Source of the DNA: Gammaproteobacteria bacterium
Lineage (GTDB): Bacteria > Pseudomonadota > Gammaproteobacteria > Arenicellales > UBA868
Direction of reading: 5' to 3'
Length of the DNA stretch: 64,000 nt
Assembly (NCBI GenBank): GCA_022451485.1
Contig: JAKUQS010000015.1
Coordinates: 1-64,000, forward strand
Each line of letters opens with the position of its first letter. Within the stretch, counting starts at the first letter, position 1. Of this stretch, positions 1 through 8,849 are shown piece after piece. The notes beneath the pieces were generated by a model. That model made no database searches. It was not told the DNA's origin and worked only from the letters and a program-made list of their open reading frames with translations. Position numbers and translations under genes: made by a program.

Positions 1-3000
1 GACCAGGACCGTTCGCCATTTACCGCTCACCTTGACGTCACTCACACTGGGTACGCCATCGACATACTTGGTCTTGTGCTTAAAACCTGCCAGCGCAAGA
101 TCGTGATAACCCCCATGGCCTGATCGATAAAGCGCCCCTGGGTAATAAGCGAGCTCCTCTTCTCCAGTGACCGCATCAAAGCCGTGTAAGGCACCGCCAT
201 TACTGCCAACATAAACCACTGCCTTTCGTTTAGCGGCTTTCTTTAGAAAATTAGCGTAAGTACTCCCACCGACACTCGTTAACCACGTCTGATTCGGTGC
301 ACCCACATACACCGGGGCCGAACGCGCAATCGGGCCCAGTACACTCGAGCGGGTATGAAACTCACTGCCTTCTTTACTGCGATCTCCCAGCAGAAACTTT
401 AAACGCGCCTGGTCGCTCGACTCCTCGCTTCGACCTGACAGAAAGTCGTTTTTCTGATCATCACTCAGGCGGTTCCACTCCATCTTCACTCCACGGCGAC
501 CGCTATAGGTCAGTGCATTACGATTCGAGGCCAGGCTCGAGCGGGCATCGAGTTGCTTCGCTGCACTCCATTTGATCGATGTGGGAATACTCGCCGCACT
601 CAGTGACCACGCTTCAAGGTCCCCCGTTGCCTTTCCATCATTAAACTTTGCAACGTACAGCGTCTTGCCATCGTTACTCACCGTCACCGGCACCGATGAC
701 CCCGCCATCGGCGGCGGACTGAACTGATCCATGATGAACTTCAACGTCGGCCCATACACCCCTTTGCCGTCGTTAAAGTATTTCCTGACAGACTCTGCAT
801 TGCCCTGATGATCACCCTCAAAGAGATGCTGATAGACGCCACCCGTGGCATCAATGATGCGCGTCGCCTGCCCATCACCATCGACAACCCCACCGAACGG
901 GCACGTGTTTTCGAGCTTCGACGATGCTCTTGTTAAGGTGGGATCCGGGCAATCGATGCCGACCCCTCTTTTCGAGAAATAGTCGTTGTTCATTCGCGGG
1001 CCATACGAGACTCGACGGCCTCCCGGACCAAATTGTCTCTCCAGTGTCCAATTGGTTCGAATTTTTTCCCCAATAAACAGGTTGACCACAGCAACGGTGA
1101 TGTTGTTTTCTTTCAGTGCCGCAATCACCTGGTCGACGTTGACCGAATCGGTATGTGATGCCTGCGAGCCATACCAGACAATCACGCGGGCTATGTCCTT
1201 TGACTCGCGCCAACCTATGGCAAAGGGACACGCTTTGGCGCGGTCTTCACGGGTACCGGGCGGCGTTGCCGATGCCCAGCAACTGAAATAGCCGTTACCC
1301 GGTGCCTGAATGCCGTCCGTGGCCAGCTGATGCAGTGCAAAAAGACCGCCATTATCTGCCCCACTTCTGAACTGATGTTGTCGAACCGTCGTCTCCAGGG
1401 CTGTCGTAGCGATGTCCTCGTCTCGAAGCCCATGGCGCCGCTCAGGCGGCATGAACTGTTTGGCAACGCGATAGGCCGAACGCGCGTACTCTAATTTTCG
1501 CAGGGGATCGAGGGCGATCTTGGAGGGGGCTGTACCCCGATTGCGCCACATCGCCATACCGTACAGGTACGGAATGCGCAGAAAAGGCGACCCCTCCTTC
1601 AGAACCAGTCCCAGATATTCACCGCTCGCTGAGAACTGCTTGATGCTCATGGCCGTGTCCCAGCTGTCGGTGTGCGGGGCATCGACCACGAAGACCTCAT
1701 CATTATTGCCGATGGCAATGGCGCCGGGACCGACCCACTTCGAGGCCGGATACTCCGGTTGTGCGGATTTCGTCCACTTTGGCAACTTACCAGGGATGGG
1801 TCCAGAGAAATTTACGTGCGTTTCATATTGCTTGTAGCCAACTTGACTGGCTCTGAAGGTGTTACACACATCGACTGGGGCAGTCGGCTTGCCCACGCTC
1901 CCCCCACCTGCTGGCCGCGCCTCGCCATAGAGCTCGGCCATGACGGCATTCGGAAGCCAGTCTTTATGTTTGTCAAAATCACGTTGCCAATAGTGACGGG
2001 CGTACCATTTTCTATCGTTAACAAGTATCGTCATCACCTCTTTGATGGCCGCGTCAGTGAAAATCGCATCGCCCGTTAACGTTCCCCCCATCTCCTTATA
2101 TGTGCTGAGCCAGGACTTCATGTAATACCTCCGGGCACCCAGGCTCCCAGTTGTGGCCTTCTTAACTATCCAATCAAAAGTTCCTTCTTTCTTCGATTTT
2201 GCCTTTTTGACTACTTTGGATATCAGGTATTCTTTGTCCCGCTTGCGCCTTTCTAAAATATTCGCGGGTGTGTAATGAGCAGCAGGAATCTGGTGCTGAA
2301 AAACGCCGCCAGAATCAAACACCTGCACGCGGCAGTTGCCCGAATCCGATACATGGATCAGGTCCTTGCTGTTGACGGCAATGCCGTTGGGCCCATAGCC
2401 ATCGGCCTTGGCATAAAAAAGCCCCTGCTCATGGGCAACCGTTTCCTTGCCGCCAAAGGTCAAAGCCCATTCATAGCCCGATGCACTCGACACAAACTTC
2501 TGCACATCACGTCGCTCCCAGTCCGTGACATACACGTGACCCTTGCTATCAACCGCCACATGGGTGGGTTTTAAAAACTGCCCGTCGCCTGTGCCCTCAG
2601 TCCCGAACTCGCTGCTGTATATCCCATCTTGAGTAAACACCTGCACACGGAAATTGCCCTGGTCGGTCACAAAGACCCTCTTACCCGAAATGGCAATACC
2701 CATGGGCCCACCGTGGTCCTTTCCGTAGTAAAACTCCCCCGGCCTGCTGCCTTTTCCACCCCACTGGGTGATAAAGACTCCGGAAGAGGAAAACTTCTGC
2801 ACACGATTGCTGCCAGCATCCGCCGCATAGACGTTTCTCTGTGAGTCGATGGCAATGCCGTTGGGGCCTGCACGGCCGAACTCGTTCTCCCCGAACCAAC
2901 CGCCCGCCTTAGAATTTTCGCTCTCAGAAGTTGTCCGCCCGGCATTAGTGCTTGGAGTCGTGTTGTCCGGTTTAATGTCACCGGGGGAAATGTTCCCCGT

Positions 3001-3534
3001 ATGGTCAGTACGGGACAGGCCTCGCGGGTTTCGAAACCGCTGTACGTGAGAACTGCCGGCATTGGCAACAAAGAGGCGTTGCTCCAGTGGGTCAGTACTG
3101 GTCTTTTTCGAGTCGTCCAACAGTTTCGGTCTGCCGAACCGCTTCCCGTAATGACCCGCTTCATGAAGTTGTGCCGGGTCCCCGGTGTAATCCGCGATGG
3201 CAAAACGAATGTCCGCACCCTCGCCGGACAGGGCATCGATGATCGCTTTCGCATTGCCACGGGTTGCAACCGCCAAACTGTGCCCGGCATTCTCGTGCGT
3301 CATCCAAGCATTACCGGGTAGTTTACGCAGTCGACGATACTCCTCGATCTGCCCGAAGGCCCCTACGGCAGAGCCTCCGGTGTCGATCAAAAAAACCACA
3401 TCGACCCCACAGGTGCTGACTGACTCGTCATCTGCAAAGGCCGGCGGCGCCAGCACCAGCGTCAGTGACAAAAGCGAAGCCAAAAGGCTCTGTGTCAAGC
3501 ACACGGAGACGCGTGACGGCACCCGCTTCAGCAT
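1..3534 (-). CDS. pilY1: PilY1-like secreted/pilus-associated protein with VWA and NHL repeats (partial, C-terminus cut by window edge)
   Basis: The reading frame is open for 1178 codons from ATG 3534 to the window edge. A signal peptide occupies residues 1-35 (cleavage near AFA-DD). Residues 45-118 look like the first half of a VWA domain (VVFLIDTGGS, a degenerate MIDAS). Residues about 213-420 hold NHL-type repeats (GPNGIAID, GPMGIAIS, GPNGIAVN), with a further repeat-like piece near 600-645. Residues about 705-910 look like the second half of the VWA domain (ARVIVWYGSQ, then a helix and strand). From about 945 the classic PilY1/PilC propeller begins, with LGPIARSAPVYVG and VVYVGSNGGALHGFD. 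In the PilY1 family this protein sits at the type IV pilus tip or cell surface and controls pilus extension and adhesion. ATG 3534 has AAGGG seven bases upstream; in-frame ATGs at 3558 and 3555 are alternatives. No minor pilin genes lie upstream. Family call firm; domain limits approximate. Confidence 0.88.
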   Translation of the reverse strand, partial: MLKRVPSRVSVCLTQSLLASLLSLTLVLAPPAFADDESVSTCGVDVVFLIDTGGSAVGAFGQIEEYRRLRKLPGNAWMTHENAGHSLAVATRGNAKAIIDALSGEGADIRFAIADYTGDPAQLHEAGHYGKRFGRPKLLDDSKKTSTDPLEQRLFVANAGSSHVQRFRNPRGLSRTDHTGNISPGDIKPDNTTPSTNAGRTTSESENSKAGGWFGENEFGRAGPNGIAIDSQRNVYAADAGSNRVQKFSSSGVFITQWGGKGSRPGEFYYGKDHGGPMGIAISGKRVFVTDQGNFRVQVFTQDGIYSSEFGTEGTGDGQFLKPTHVAVDSKGHVYVTDWERRDVQKFVSSASGYEWALTFGGKETVAHEQGLFYAKADGYGPNGIAVNSKDLIHVSDSGNCRVQVFDSGGVFQHQIPAAHYTPANILERRKRDKEYLISKVVKKAKSKKEGTFDWIVKKATTGSLGARRYYMKSWLSTYKEMGGTLTGDAIFTDAAIKEVMTILVNDRKWYARHYWQRDFDKHKDWLPNAVMAELYGEARPAGGGSVGKPTAPVDVCNTFRASQVGYKQYETHVNFSGPIPGKLPKWTKSAQPEYPASKWVGPGAIAIGNNDEVFVVDAPHTDSWDTAMSIKQFSASGEYLGLVLKEGSPFLRIPYLYGMAMWRNRGTAPSKIALDPLRKLEYARSAYRVAKQFMPPERRHGLRDEDIATTALETTVRQHQFRSGADNGGLFALHQLATDGIQAPGNGYFSCWASATPPGTREDRAKACPFAIGWRESKDIARVIVWYGSQASHTDSVNVDQVIAALKENNITVAVVNLFIGEKIRTNWTLERQFGPGGRRVSYGPRMNNDYFSKRGVGIDCPDPTLTRASSKLENTCPFGGVVDGDGQATRIIDATGGVYQHLFEGDHQGNAESVRKYFNDGKGVYGPTLKFIMDQFSPPPMAGSSVPVTVSNDGKTLYVAKFNDGKATGDLEAWSLSAASIPTSIKWSAAKQLDARSSLASNRNALTYSGRRGVKMEWNRLSDDQKNDFLSGRSEESSDQARLKFLLGDRSKEGSEFHTRSSVLGPIARSAPVYVGAPNQTWLTSVGGSTYANFLKKAAKRKAVVYVGSNGGALHGFDAVTGEEELAYYPGALYRSGHGGYHDLALAGFKHKTKYVDGVPSVSDVKVSGKWRTVLV

Positions 3535-3558
3535 CGACTCACCCTTGGGCGACATCAT

Positions 3559-3950
3559 AGATAAGCAACTCTCTTCACAAGACGCGCTTTACAACGACCT
3601 AACAATGGGAGACAAACCGATTGTGATTCATGAAACCATGTTACCGGGCTTCGAGTGCCTCGGTCACACTCACAGCCCGGACTAGCGCGCTTGATCACCG
3701 CGACGGGTTTCCCGCGCAAGTCGACTCAGCGATTGGTTGGCCAAAGCGAAGCCGTTGATCTAACCACATAGCGCCATTCCCCTGATCAGCACTGCCACCG
3801 TGCTAACAAGCAATATCGGTACCGTGTCCCATTCTCGCAAAGATCGGCGCCACCTGCATGTGACCCTCGTCACACCGCCAGTGTCATACGCTGACGCCGT
3901 GGCGTTGGAAACCCAGCCCAATCAACCCAACGCGTCAACACGTCAACGCA
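3559..3950. other. intergenic region, no gene seen
   Basis: These 392 bases lie between the pilY1-like start and the end of the enoyl-CoA hydratase gene. The short open frames here have no recognisable motif and no good ribosome site. The region should hold the promoter of the pilY1-like gene, but I cannot point to convincing -35/-10 boxes. No terminator hairpin with a T-run was seen for the hydratase gene. Confidence 0.5.
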
Positions 3951-3956
3951 TCAACG
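3933..3956. repeat. three tandem 8-bp units around a stop codon
   Basis: Three near-identical 8-bp units (CGTCAACA, CGTCAACG, CATCAACG) run head to tail and cover the stop codon of the enoyl-CoA hydratase gene. A related TCAAC lies just outside at 3922. The array may be a small slippage product. No function can be assigned. Confidence 0.5.
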
Positions 3957-4739
3957 CGTTCCCGTGAAAACGGGTTTTCGTTTGTTGATAAACGCATCCA
4001 TGCCCTCCTGGCCATCGTGGCCGGACATGTTGGCCGCAATTTCAGCGGTCTCAAGATCGGTCTGGGCAATAAAGTCATTGGTAAACGTCGCCAACAGGAG
4101 TTTTCTACTCGACGCATAAGCCATGGTCGGGCCATCGGCCAGTCGCGCCGCCAACGCCTGCGCTTCCGCCAGCGCCGTACCCGCCGCTACGACTCGAGTG
4201 CCCACACCCCAGGCAACGGCTTCTGCCGCAGAAAAGTCCTGGTTGGTGATAATCAGGTCCTGCGCTTTGCGCAGCCCCACCACACGCGGCAGTAACCAGG
4301 TTGATCCGCCATCCGGGCTCAGGCCAGCGGCGGTATACGCCACACGAAACCCCGCGTTTTCATCAATCAGCACAATGTCACCGATCAGGGCCATGGATAA
4401 TCCGCCGCCCGCGGCAATGCCATTGACCGCCACGATGAGCGGCTTAGCTAAACTGAGCAACGTGTGCTGCGCCGCATGAAATTGATCAGCAATCTTTGTG
4501 ATCTCTTTTGGATCGGGCCCGAATTCCACAAATTCTTTGAGATCACCGCCAAAACAAAAGTGTTTGCCGGCACCGGTCATGACCACCGCCCGAATACTGG
4601 TATCTTGATCCAACGATTCGGCAACCTGCTTGAGTTCTGAGGCCATCTGATGCGACAGCGCATTACCAGCCTCGGGCCGATTGAGCGTGATGGTGGCCAC
4701 AGCACCCTCACGAGTGAGTTGAATTTTTTCGAGTTTCAA
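3951..4739 (-). CDS. enoyl-CoA hydratase/isomerase family protein, PaaG-like
   Basis: This 262-aa crotonase-fold protein should act in the cytoplasm on an acyl-CoA thioester. The oxyanion-hole segments are HFCFGGDL (residues 60-67) and GIAAGGGLSMA (107-117). The segment GLSPDGGSTWLLPR (139-152) carries Asp143 where hydratases have the second catalytic Glu. That pattern is typical of the isomerase branch that includes PaaG (epoxy-phenylacetyl-CoA isomerase), so isomerisation is likelier than hydration. No other paa gene lies nearby, so a true phenylacetate role is unsupported. It is divergent from the AbrB-family gene across about 200 bp. The full length matches the family. Family call is certain; the substrate is unknown. 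Confidence 0.9.
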   Translation of the reverse strand: MKLEKIQLTREGAVATITLNRPEAGNALSHQMASELKQVAESLDQDTSIRAVVMTGAGKHFCFGGDLKEFVEFGPDPKEITKIADQFHAAQHTLLSLAKPLIVAVNGIAAGGGLSMALIGDIVLIDENAGFRVAYTAAGLSPDGGSTWLLPRVVGLRKAQDLIITNQDFSAAEAVAWGVGTRVVAAGTALAEAQALAARLADGPTMAYASSRKLLLATFTNDFIAQTDLETAEIAANMSGHDGQEGMDAFINKRKPVFTGTR

Positions 4740-4939
4740 TTAAGTTCTCCTTCGACTCTTCACGACGGGCAACGTTATGAGGCACCAGCTGGCCACGGCC
4801 CAGTTAAACTCAGTACAGTTTACTGCACCCGTACTCGTAGCCGACAACGAAGCCGGCGCGCGTTCCTGCGTCATCTTTGAACCCCATACCGAGACTGAAA
4901 AACGGTTACTCATAAGACTATGCCCCACGGTGAAACTTG

Positions 4940-5992
4940 ATGTCGCGTCGTAACTTGCTGGGCTTGGTGTTGGCAGGGGCCATCGGCACGCTCGGCGGCT
5001 GGGTTTTCTCTATCCTGGCGCTACCATTGCCCTGGATGCTCGGCAGCATGCTGTTCACCGCCGTGGCCGCGATCGGCGGCGCCCCGGTGGCGTTGGCGCT
5101 ACCCATTAGAAATGGCTTTGTCACGATTCTCGGGCTGATGCTTGGCAGCTCGTTCACTGCCGACCTGCTGACACAGCTCGATCAATGGGCCAGCGGCATG
5201 GTCCTGATGATCGTGTCAGTCACGTTGATGACCATTTTTTCAGTACAACTCTTTCGTCGCTTCGGTCATTTCGACCACATCACCGCCTACTTCTCGAGCA
5301 CCCCGGGCGGGCTCGGTCTGATGACACTGATTGGAGAACAAGAAGGAGGGGAGGCGCGCACCATCGCCATGGTGCACTCGGCGCGTATCTTTTTTACTGT
5401 CTTCGCCATTCCCGCGTACCTATTGCTGATCGAGGGCATCGAAGTGCCACAAGGACCTGCCCTCTTAAACGGACAATCCACCGCCAACTTCAACGAGCTG
5501 ATGATCCTGACAGGCTGCGCGATCGGCGGCTACAGTGTGGGCCGTCTGATTCGCCTGCCGGGCTATCAGATTATTGGTCCCATGGCGGCGGCCGCAGCCG
5601 TGTACATCGCCGGTTTTGTCACCGCCCCTTTGCCCGCGCCCCTTATCTGGATGGCACAGGTGGTACTCGGTGCCTCGATCGGAGTGCGGTTTCGGGGCAT
5701 CGTCTTCTCACGCATGGCGTGGCCCCTGCTATTTGCTTTTATCTCGGGTGCCATGATGCTCACCGCAGCCATTATCTTGGCCAACCTGGCCGCACCGTGG
5801 ATCGGCGTCAGCAAGCATGCCCTGCTGCTCGCACTCGCCCCTGGCGGGCTCGCTGAAATGTGCTTGATCGGCTACACGCTGGGCGTCGACCCGGCGTTCA
5901 CCGCCACGATGCACATCATCCGTATTCTGTTGGTGGCGATGCTGGGACCAGCCGCTTTTCGTTTACTGCACCGCTCTCGGCGCACACACTAA
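4940..5992 (+). CDS. AbrB-family (PF05145-type) membrane protein
   Basis: This 350-aa integral membrane protein has about ten hydrophobic segments arranged as two similar halves. The first half has the strings LPLPWMLGSML and TPGGLGLMTLIGE; the second has LPGYQIIGPMAAA and APGGLAEMCLIGY. This duplicated layout, with a PGG turn and an acidic residue in each half, is typical of the Gram-negative AbrB duplication family, often misannotated as ammonia monooxygenase. It is not the Bacillus DNA-binding AbrB. The family is thought to be transport-related and its substrate is unknown. ATG 4940 is preferred over the adjacent TTG 4937; the ribosome site is weak. It converges on the HCCA-isomerase-like gene 47 bp away. 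Confidence 0.85.
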   Translation: MSRRNLLGLVLAGAIGTLGGWVFSILALPLPWMLGSMLFTAVAAIGGAPVALALPIRNGFVTILGLMLGSSFTADLLTQLDQWASGMVLMIVSVTLMTIFSVQLFRRFGHFDHITAYFSSTPGGLGLMTLIGEQEGGEARTIAMVHSARIFFTVFAIPAYLLLIEGIEVPQGPALLNGQSTANFNELMILTGCAIGGYSVGRLIRLPGYQIIGPMAAAAAVYIAGFVTAPLPAPLIWMAQVVLGASIGVRFRGIVFSRMAWPLLFAFISGAMMLTAAIILANLAAPWIGVSKHALLLALAPGGLAEMCLIGYTLGVDPAFTATMHIIRILLVAMLGPAAFRLLHRSRRTH

Positions 5993-6039
5993 AGCGCAAA
6001 AGAAAAACCGTTTCCATCGGAGGAATACGCCGACAGCGT

Positions 6040-6651
6040 TTAGCCCGGTGCGCGCGCTTTCGCTAACAGGGCCTCAACGAAATCCAGCCGATCCTGTCCC
6101 CACAGCAGGTCATCACACAACGCATAAGCCGGCACCCCGAAGACGCCCTGCGTAATCGCCTCTTCCGTATTGGCAGCATACTCATCACTCACATCGTCGC
6201 TACCGGCCCGCTCAAGCAAATCGTCCGCAGGCAGAGCCTGCGCTTCGAGGAGCGAATGAAGCACCGCGGGCTCCGAGACGTTGGCCTCATCTACCCACAC
6301 CGCGCGCATCAACGCGCAGGTTAATAAGCCGACGTTAAGGCCGTGCTGTTTGGCGGCAATAATCACGCGCGCCGCCGGCGTGCTGTCCACCGGGTAGTGC
6401 CGCGGGTTGTAATTAATGGGCAAGTCAAGGCGCGTCGACCAGCGCTTTAACTCACGCATACGGTATGCCTGTCGTTCTTTTGAGCGATCCTTCAACGCCA
6501 GTCCGCCGGTTCTCGAAAATATCACCGTGGTATCCACCGGCTTATGCACGATGGCAGCCTCGCCACGCGATGCAATGGCGCGTAAGCGTTCATCACCGAG
6601 ATAGCTCCACGGCGACATCACCGAAAAGTAATAGTTAATGGTTGTTGTCAT
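6040..6651 (-). CDS. 2-hydroxychromene-2-carboxylate isomerase / DsbA-family thioredoxin-fold protein
   Basis: This 203-aa protein has the kappa-GST/DsbA fold. The N-terminal FSVMSPWSYLGDERL replaces a CxxC with the Ser-Pro typical of HCCA isomerases, and the C-terminal GVFGVPAYALCDDLLWGQDRL is the conserved cis-Pro and substrate/glutathione region. Relatives isomerise ring-cleavage products in aromatic degradation using glutathione. It is the last gene of a minus-strand run and starts 13 bp after lhgO, with GTGAGG next to the ATG. No other naphthalene-type genes are present, so the true substrate is unknown. Confidence 0.82.
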   Translation of the reverse strand: MTTTINYYFSVMSPWSYLGDERLRAIASRGEAAIVHKPVDTTVIFSRTGGLALKDRSKERQAYRMRELKRWSTRLDLPINYNPRHYPVDSTPAARVIIAAKQHGLNVGLLTCALMRAVWVDEANVSEPAVLHSLLEAQALPADDLLERAGSDDVSDEYAANTEEAITQGVFGVPAYALCDDLLWGQDRLDFVEALLAKARAPG

Positions 6652-6664
6652 GCCTCACCCGCAG

Positions 6665-7876
6665 TTACAGAGAAAACTGACTGGCGGCCAACTCGGCAAC
6701 GTGTTGGCCGATAACCAGTGAAGATGTGGCGCCCGGGGACGGCGCGTTGAGAACGTGAATCGCCCGGCCCACCTGCTCTATGCGAAAGTCATCGAGCAAG
6801 TTCCCCGCACGATCGACCGCCTGCGCGCGGACCCCTGAGCCCGCACCGGCAAGGTCTTGGGTCGTCAGTTCCGGCACCAGCGCCTGCAGGCTGGCGAGGA
6901 ACACACTTTTTCTGAGCGACCGGTTGATTTCCCATAAACCCGTTCGCCAGTCACGCACCAGCATTTTCCAGAAACCGGGATAGGCAAGCGTTTCAGAAAA
7001 ATCCCGCGGACTGAAGTTCCAGCGGCTATAACCCTCGCGCTGTGTGGCAAGTACCGCATTGGGGCCCGCCTCCACCCAACCCTTCATCGTCTGCGTCAGG
7101 TGCACACCAAGAAACGGAAAGGCCGGGTCAGGCACCGGGTAAATTAACCCTTTAACCAAATGTTCACGCTCCTTTTTTAAGGTGAAGTATTCGCCGCGAA
7201 AAGGGATGATCTGCAAGCCAGGATCAGTGCCCATGGTCAGTGCAACACGATCACTATGCAGGCCGGCGCAATTGATGACATGACGCGTTTCAATCGTACC
7301 TGCTTTGGTTTCGAGAACCGTGTGGCCCGATCGATCGATGGCGCGAAGCAGTGCACAGTGAAAACGTATTTCACCACCCGCCAGCCGCACTTTGTCTGCA
7401 AAGGCCGCCGCTACCTTGCGAAAATCAACGATCCCCGTATTGGGCGCCCATAGGGCCTCGCGCGCACGCACATGCGGCTCGATCTCGCTGATGCGCTCAG
7501 GACCCACCCGCTCGAGACCTTCGACCTGATTGGCCAGCCCCCGTTCGTGCAGTGCCTCAAGGCGCGCAATCTCCGCTTTCGAGTTGGCCACAATGAGTTT
7601 GCCGCAGCGCCAGGTCGGAATACCGTTATCCTCACAGAAAGCCGCCATGGTGCGACGCCCCTCAACACAGAACTTCGACTTGAAGGAGCCAGGTTTGTAA
7701 TAAATACCGGAGTGAATAACACCACTGTTGTGACCGGACTGCTGGGTCGCGGTCGTTGCACCTTTTTCCAGCACCACTAATCGCACTTTAGGGTAACGAT
7801 CCAGCAATGCCATGGCCGTGGATAGCCCGATGATGCCCGCCCCCACCACCACCACATCGTAAATCGGTTCAGTCAT
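6665..7876 (-). CDS. lhgO: L-2-hydroxyglutarate oxidase
   Basis: This 403-aa FAD enzyme of the DAO superfamily oxidises L-2-hydroxyglutarate to 2-oxoglutarate and passes electrons to the membrane quinone pool. The Rossmann motif VVGAGIIGLSTA is at the N-terminus, followed by the LhgO signature QSGHNSGVIHSGIYY (about residues 46-60). Later segments IIPFRGEYFTL, YPVPDP and LGVHLT are typical of the family, and the C-terminus VLNAPSPGATSSLVIG matches LhgO. It lies 24 bp after the SMP-30 gene and 13 bp before the HCCA-isomerase-like gene, so it is probably co-transcribed with both. The nearby D-2-hydroxyacid dehydrogenase fits a hydroxyacid-oxidising theme. Confidence 0.93.
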   Translation of the reverse strand: MTEPIYDVVVVGAGIIGLSTAMALLDRYPKVRLVVLEKGATTATQQSGHNSGVIHSGIYYKPGSFKSKFCVEGRRTMAAFCEDNGIPTWRCGKLIVANSKAEIARLEALHERGLANQVEGLERVGPERISEIEPHVRAREALWAPNTGIVDFRKVAAAFADKVRLAGGEIRFHCALLRAIDRSGHTVLETKAGTIETRHVINCAGLHSDRVALTMGTDPGLQIIPFRGEYFTLKKEREHLVKGLIYPVPDPAFPFLGVHLTQTMKGWVEAGPNAVLATQREGYSRWNFSPRDFSETLAYPGFWKMLVRDWRTGLWEINRSLRKSVFLASLQALVPELTTQDLAGAGSGVRAQAVDRAGNLLDDFRIEQVGRAIHVLNAPSPGATSSLVIGQHVAELAASQFSL

Positions 7877-7900
7877 CAGAAATGGTTCGAGTAAGCGTGC

Positions 7901-8818
7901 TCAAGCCGAATAGGCCAAAGCCAAGCCCTCGCGCGGCCAGGGCATGCGCAACAATTGCCCACTTTGCGACTGCGTGATATAGGCCGTCGTTAAATTTGGG
8001 CCGCCAAAACACAGATTGGTCGTATAAGGATCCGGCAACGCCACATGCGCTGTTGCCCCGTCGGGCGCAATCACGCTGATGCCACCGTTGACCAAGGTCG
8101 CCACACAAATATTGCCGTTCGCCTCTACCGCCAAACTGTCAAAACGCTGGTACGCTGCAGAACCGGCAATGAAACGTCCGCCGTGTGGCGACGGCCACGG
8201 CTGACGCGCTATCTTGCCCGGCGAAAGAATGTCGAACGCCCACAGCCGCGCCGTGGGTGTCTCGGCCACGTAGAGCGTTTGCCCATCCGGGGAGAGCCCA
8301 ATGCCGTTGGGCATTTCCAACGGATGGATCAACGCCTCGATACGGCTGCCATCGGCTCGCGCATAAAATACTCGGCCACGATCCTGATCGTAGTAACGCA
8401 CCTTGCCAAGGTCGGTAAAATAAAAACCCCCGTGACGATCAAAAACAATGTCATTCGGCCCGCGCAGCGGCACACCGTCGACTTCGCGATATAACACCTC
8501 AACCTTGCCGGTAACGAGATCCACACGCTCGATACGCCCCCCGCTGTAGTCCTTGGGCTGCAAGGTCGGTCGCGCGCCCTGTTCATCCACCTGCCAGGTA
8601 AAGCCGCCGTTATTGCACAGATAACAGGCACCGTCCGGCCCGATCGCGGCACCATTAGGGCCGCCGCCAGGAGTCGCGACCACCTCCAGCTTCCCGTCCA
8701 CATCAACACGGGTCAGCGTGCCCCGACGAATCTCAACCACCAATACGCTGCCATCTGCCATGGCAACAGGCCCTTCGGGAAACTGCAGCCCCCTCGCCAG
8801 CACGGTGTAATCATTCAT
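7901..8818 (-). CDS. SMP-30/gluconolactonase/LRE-family protein
   Basis: This 305-aa six-bladed propeller belongs to the SMP-30 family, metal-dependent lactonases that open sugar or related lactones. Metal-site segments are visible: LQFPEGPV near the N-terminus (Glu ligand), GGPNGAAIGPDG, RGPNDIVFD (Asn ligand) and MPNGIGLSPDG with the following Asp. There is no signal peptide, so it should be cytoplasmic. It sits 31 bp after the LLM monooxygenase gene and 24 bp before lhgO. A Baeyer-Villiger-type oxidation by the LLM enzyme followed by lactone opening here is a plausible pairing, but this is inference. Confidence 0.88.
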   Translation of the reverse strand: MNDYTVLARGLQFPEGPVAMADGSVLVVEIRRGTLTRVDVDGKLEVVATPGGGPNGAAIGPDGACYLCNNGGFTWQVDEQGARPTLQPKDYSGGRIERVDLVTGKVEVLYREVDGVPLRGPNDIVFDRHGGFYFTDLGKVRYYDQDRGRVFYARADGSRIEALIHPLEMPNGIGLSPDGQTLYVAETPTARLWAFDILSPGKIARQPWPSPHGGRFIAGSAAYQRFDSLAVEANGNICVATLVNGGISVIAPDGATAHVALPDPYTTNLCFGGPNLTTAYITQSQSGQLLRMPWPREGLALAYSA

Positions 8819-8849
8819 CCTATCGAACCGCGCGCGAACACCGCACCAC

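Noticed and set aside
2667-3290. A 207-codon minus-strand open frame
   Set aside because: It is out of frame with the PilY1-like gene on the same strand and its translation is arginine- and serine-rich with no motif.
1672-3685. Several plus-strand open frames opposite the PilY1-like gene
   Set aside because: They lie opposite a continuous 1178-codon minus-strand frame with clear signal peptide and domain motifs; none has a recognisable motif.
4740-4928. A 62-codon minus-strand frame upstream of the enoyl-CoA hydratase gene
   Set aside because: It occupies the divergent promoter region, has no motif and no ribosome site.
4940-5992. Ammonia monooxygenase
   Set aside because: This family label is a known misannotation; the protein is a duplicated AbrB-type membrane protein with no copper monooxygenase motif.
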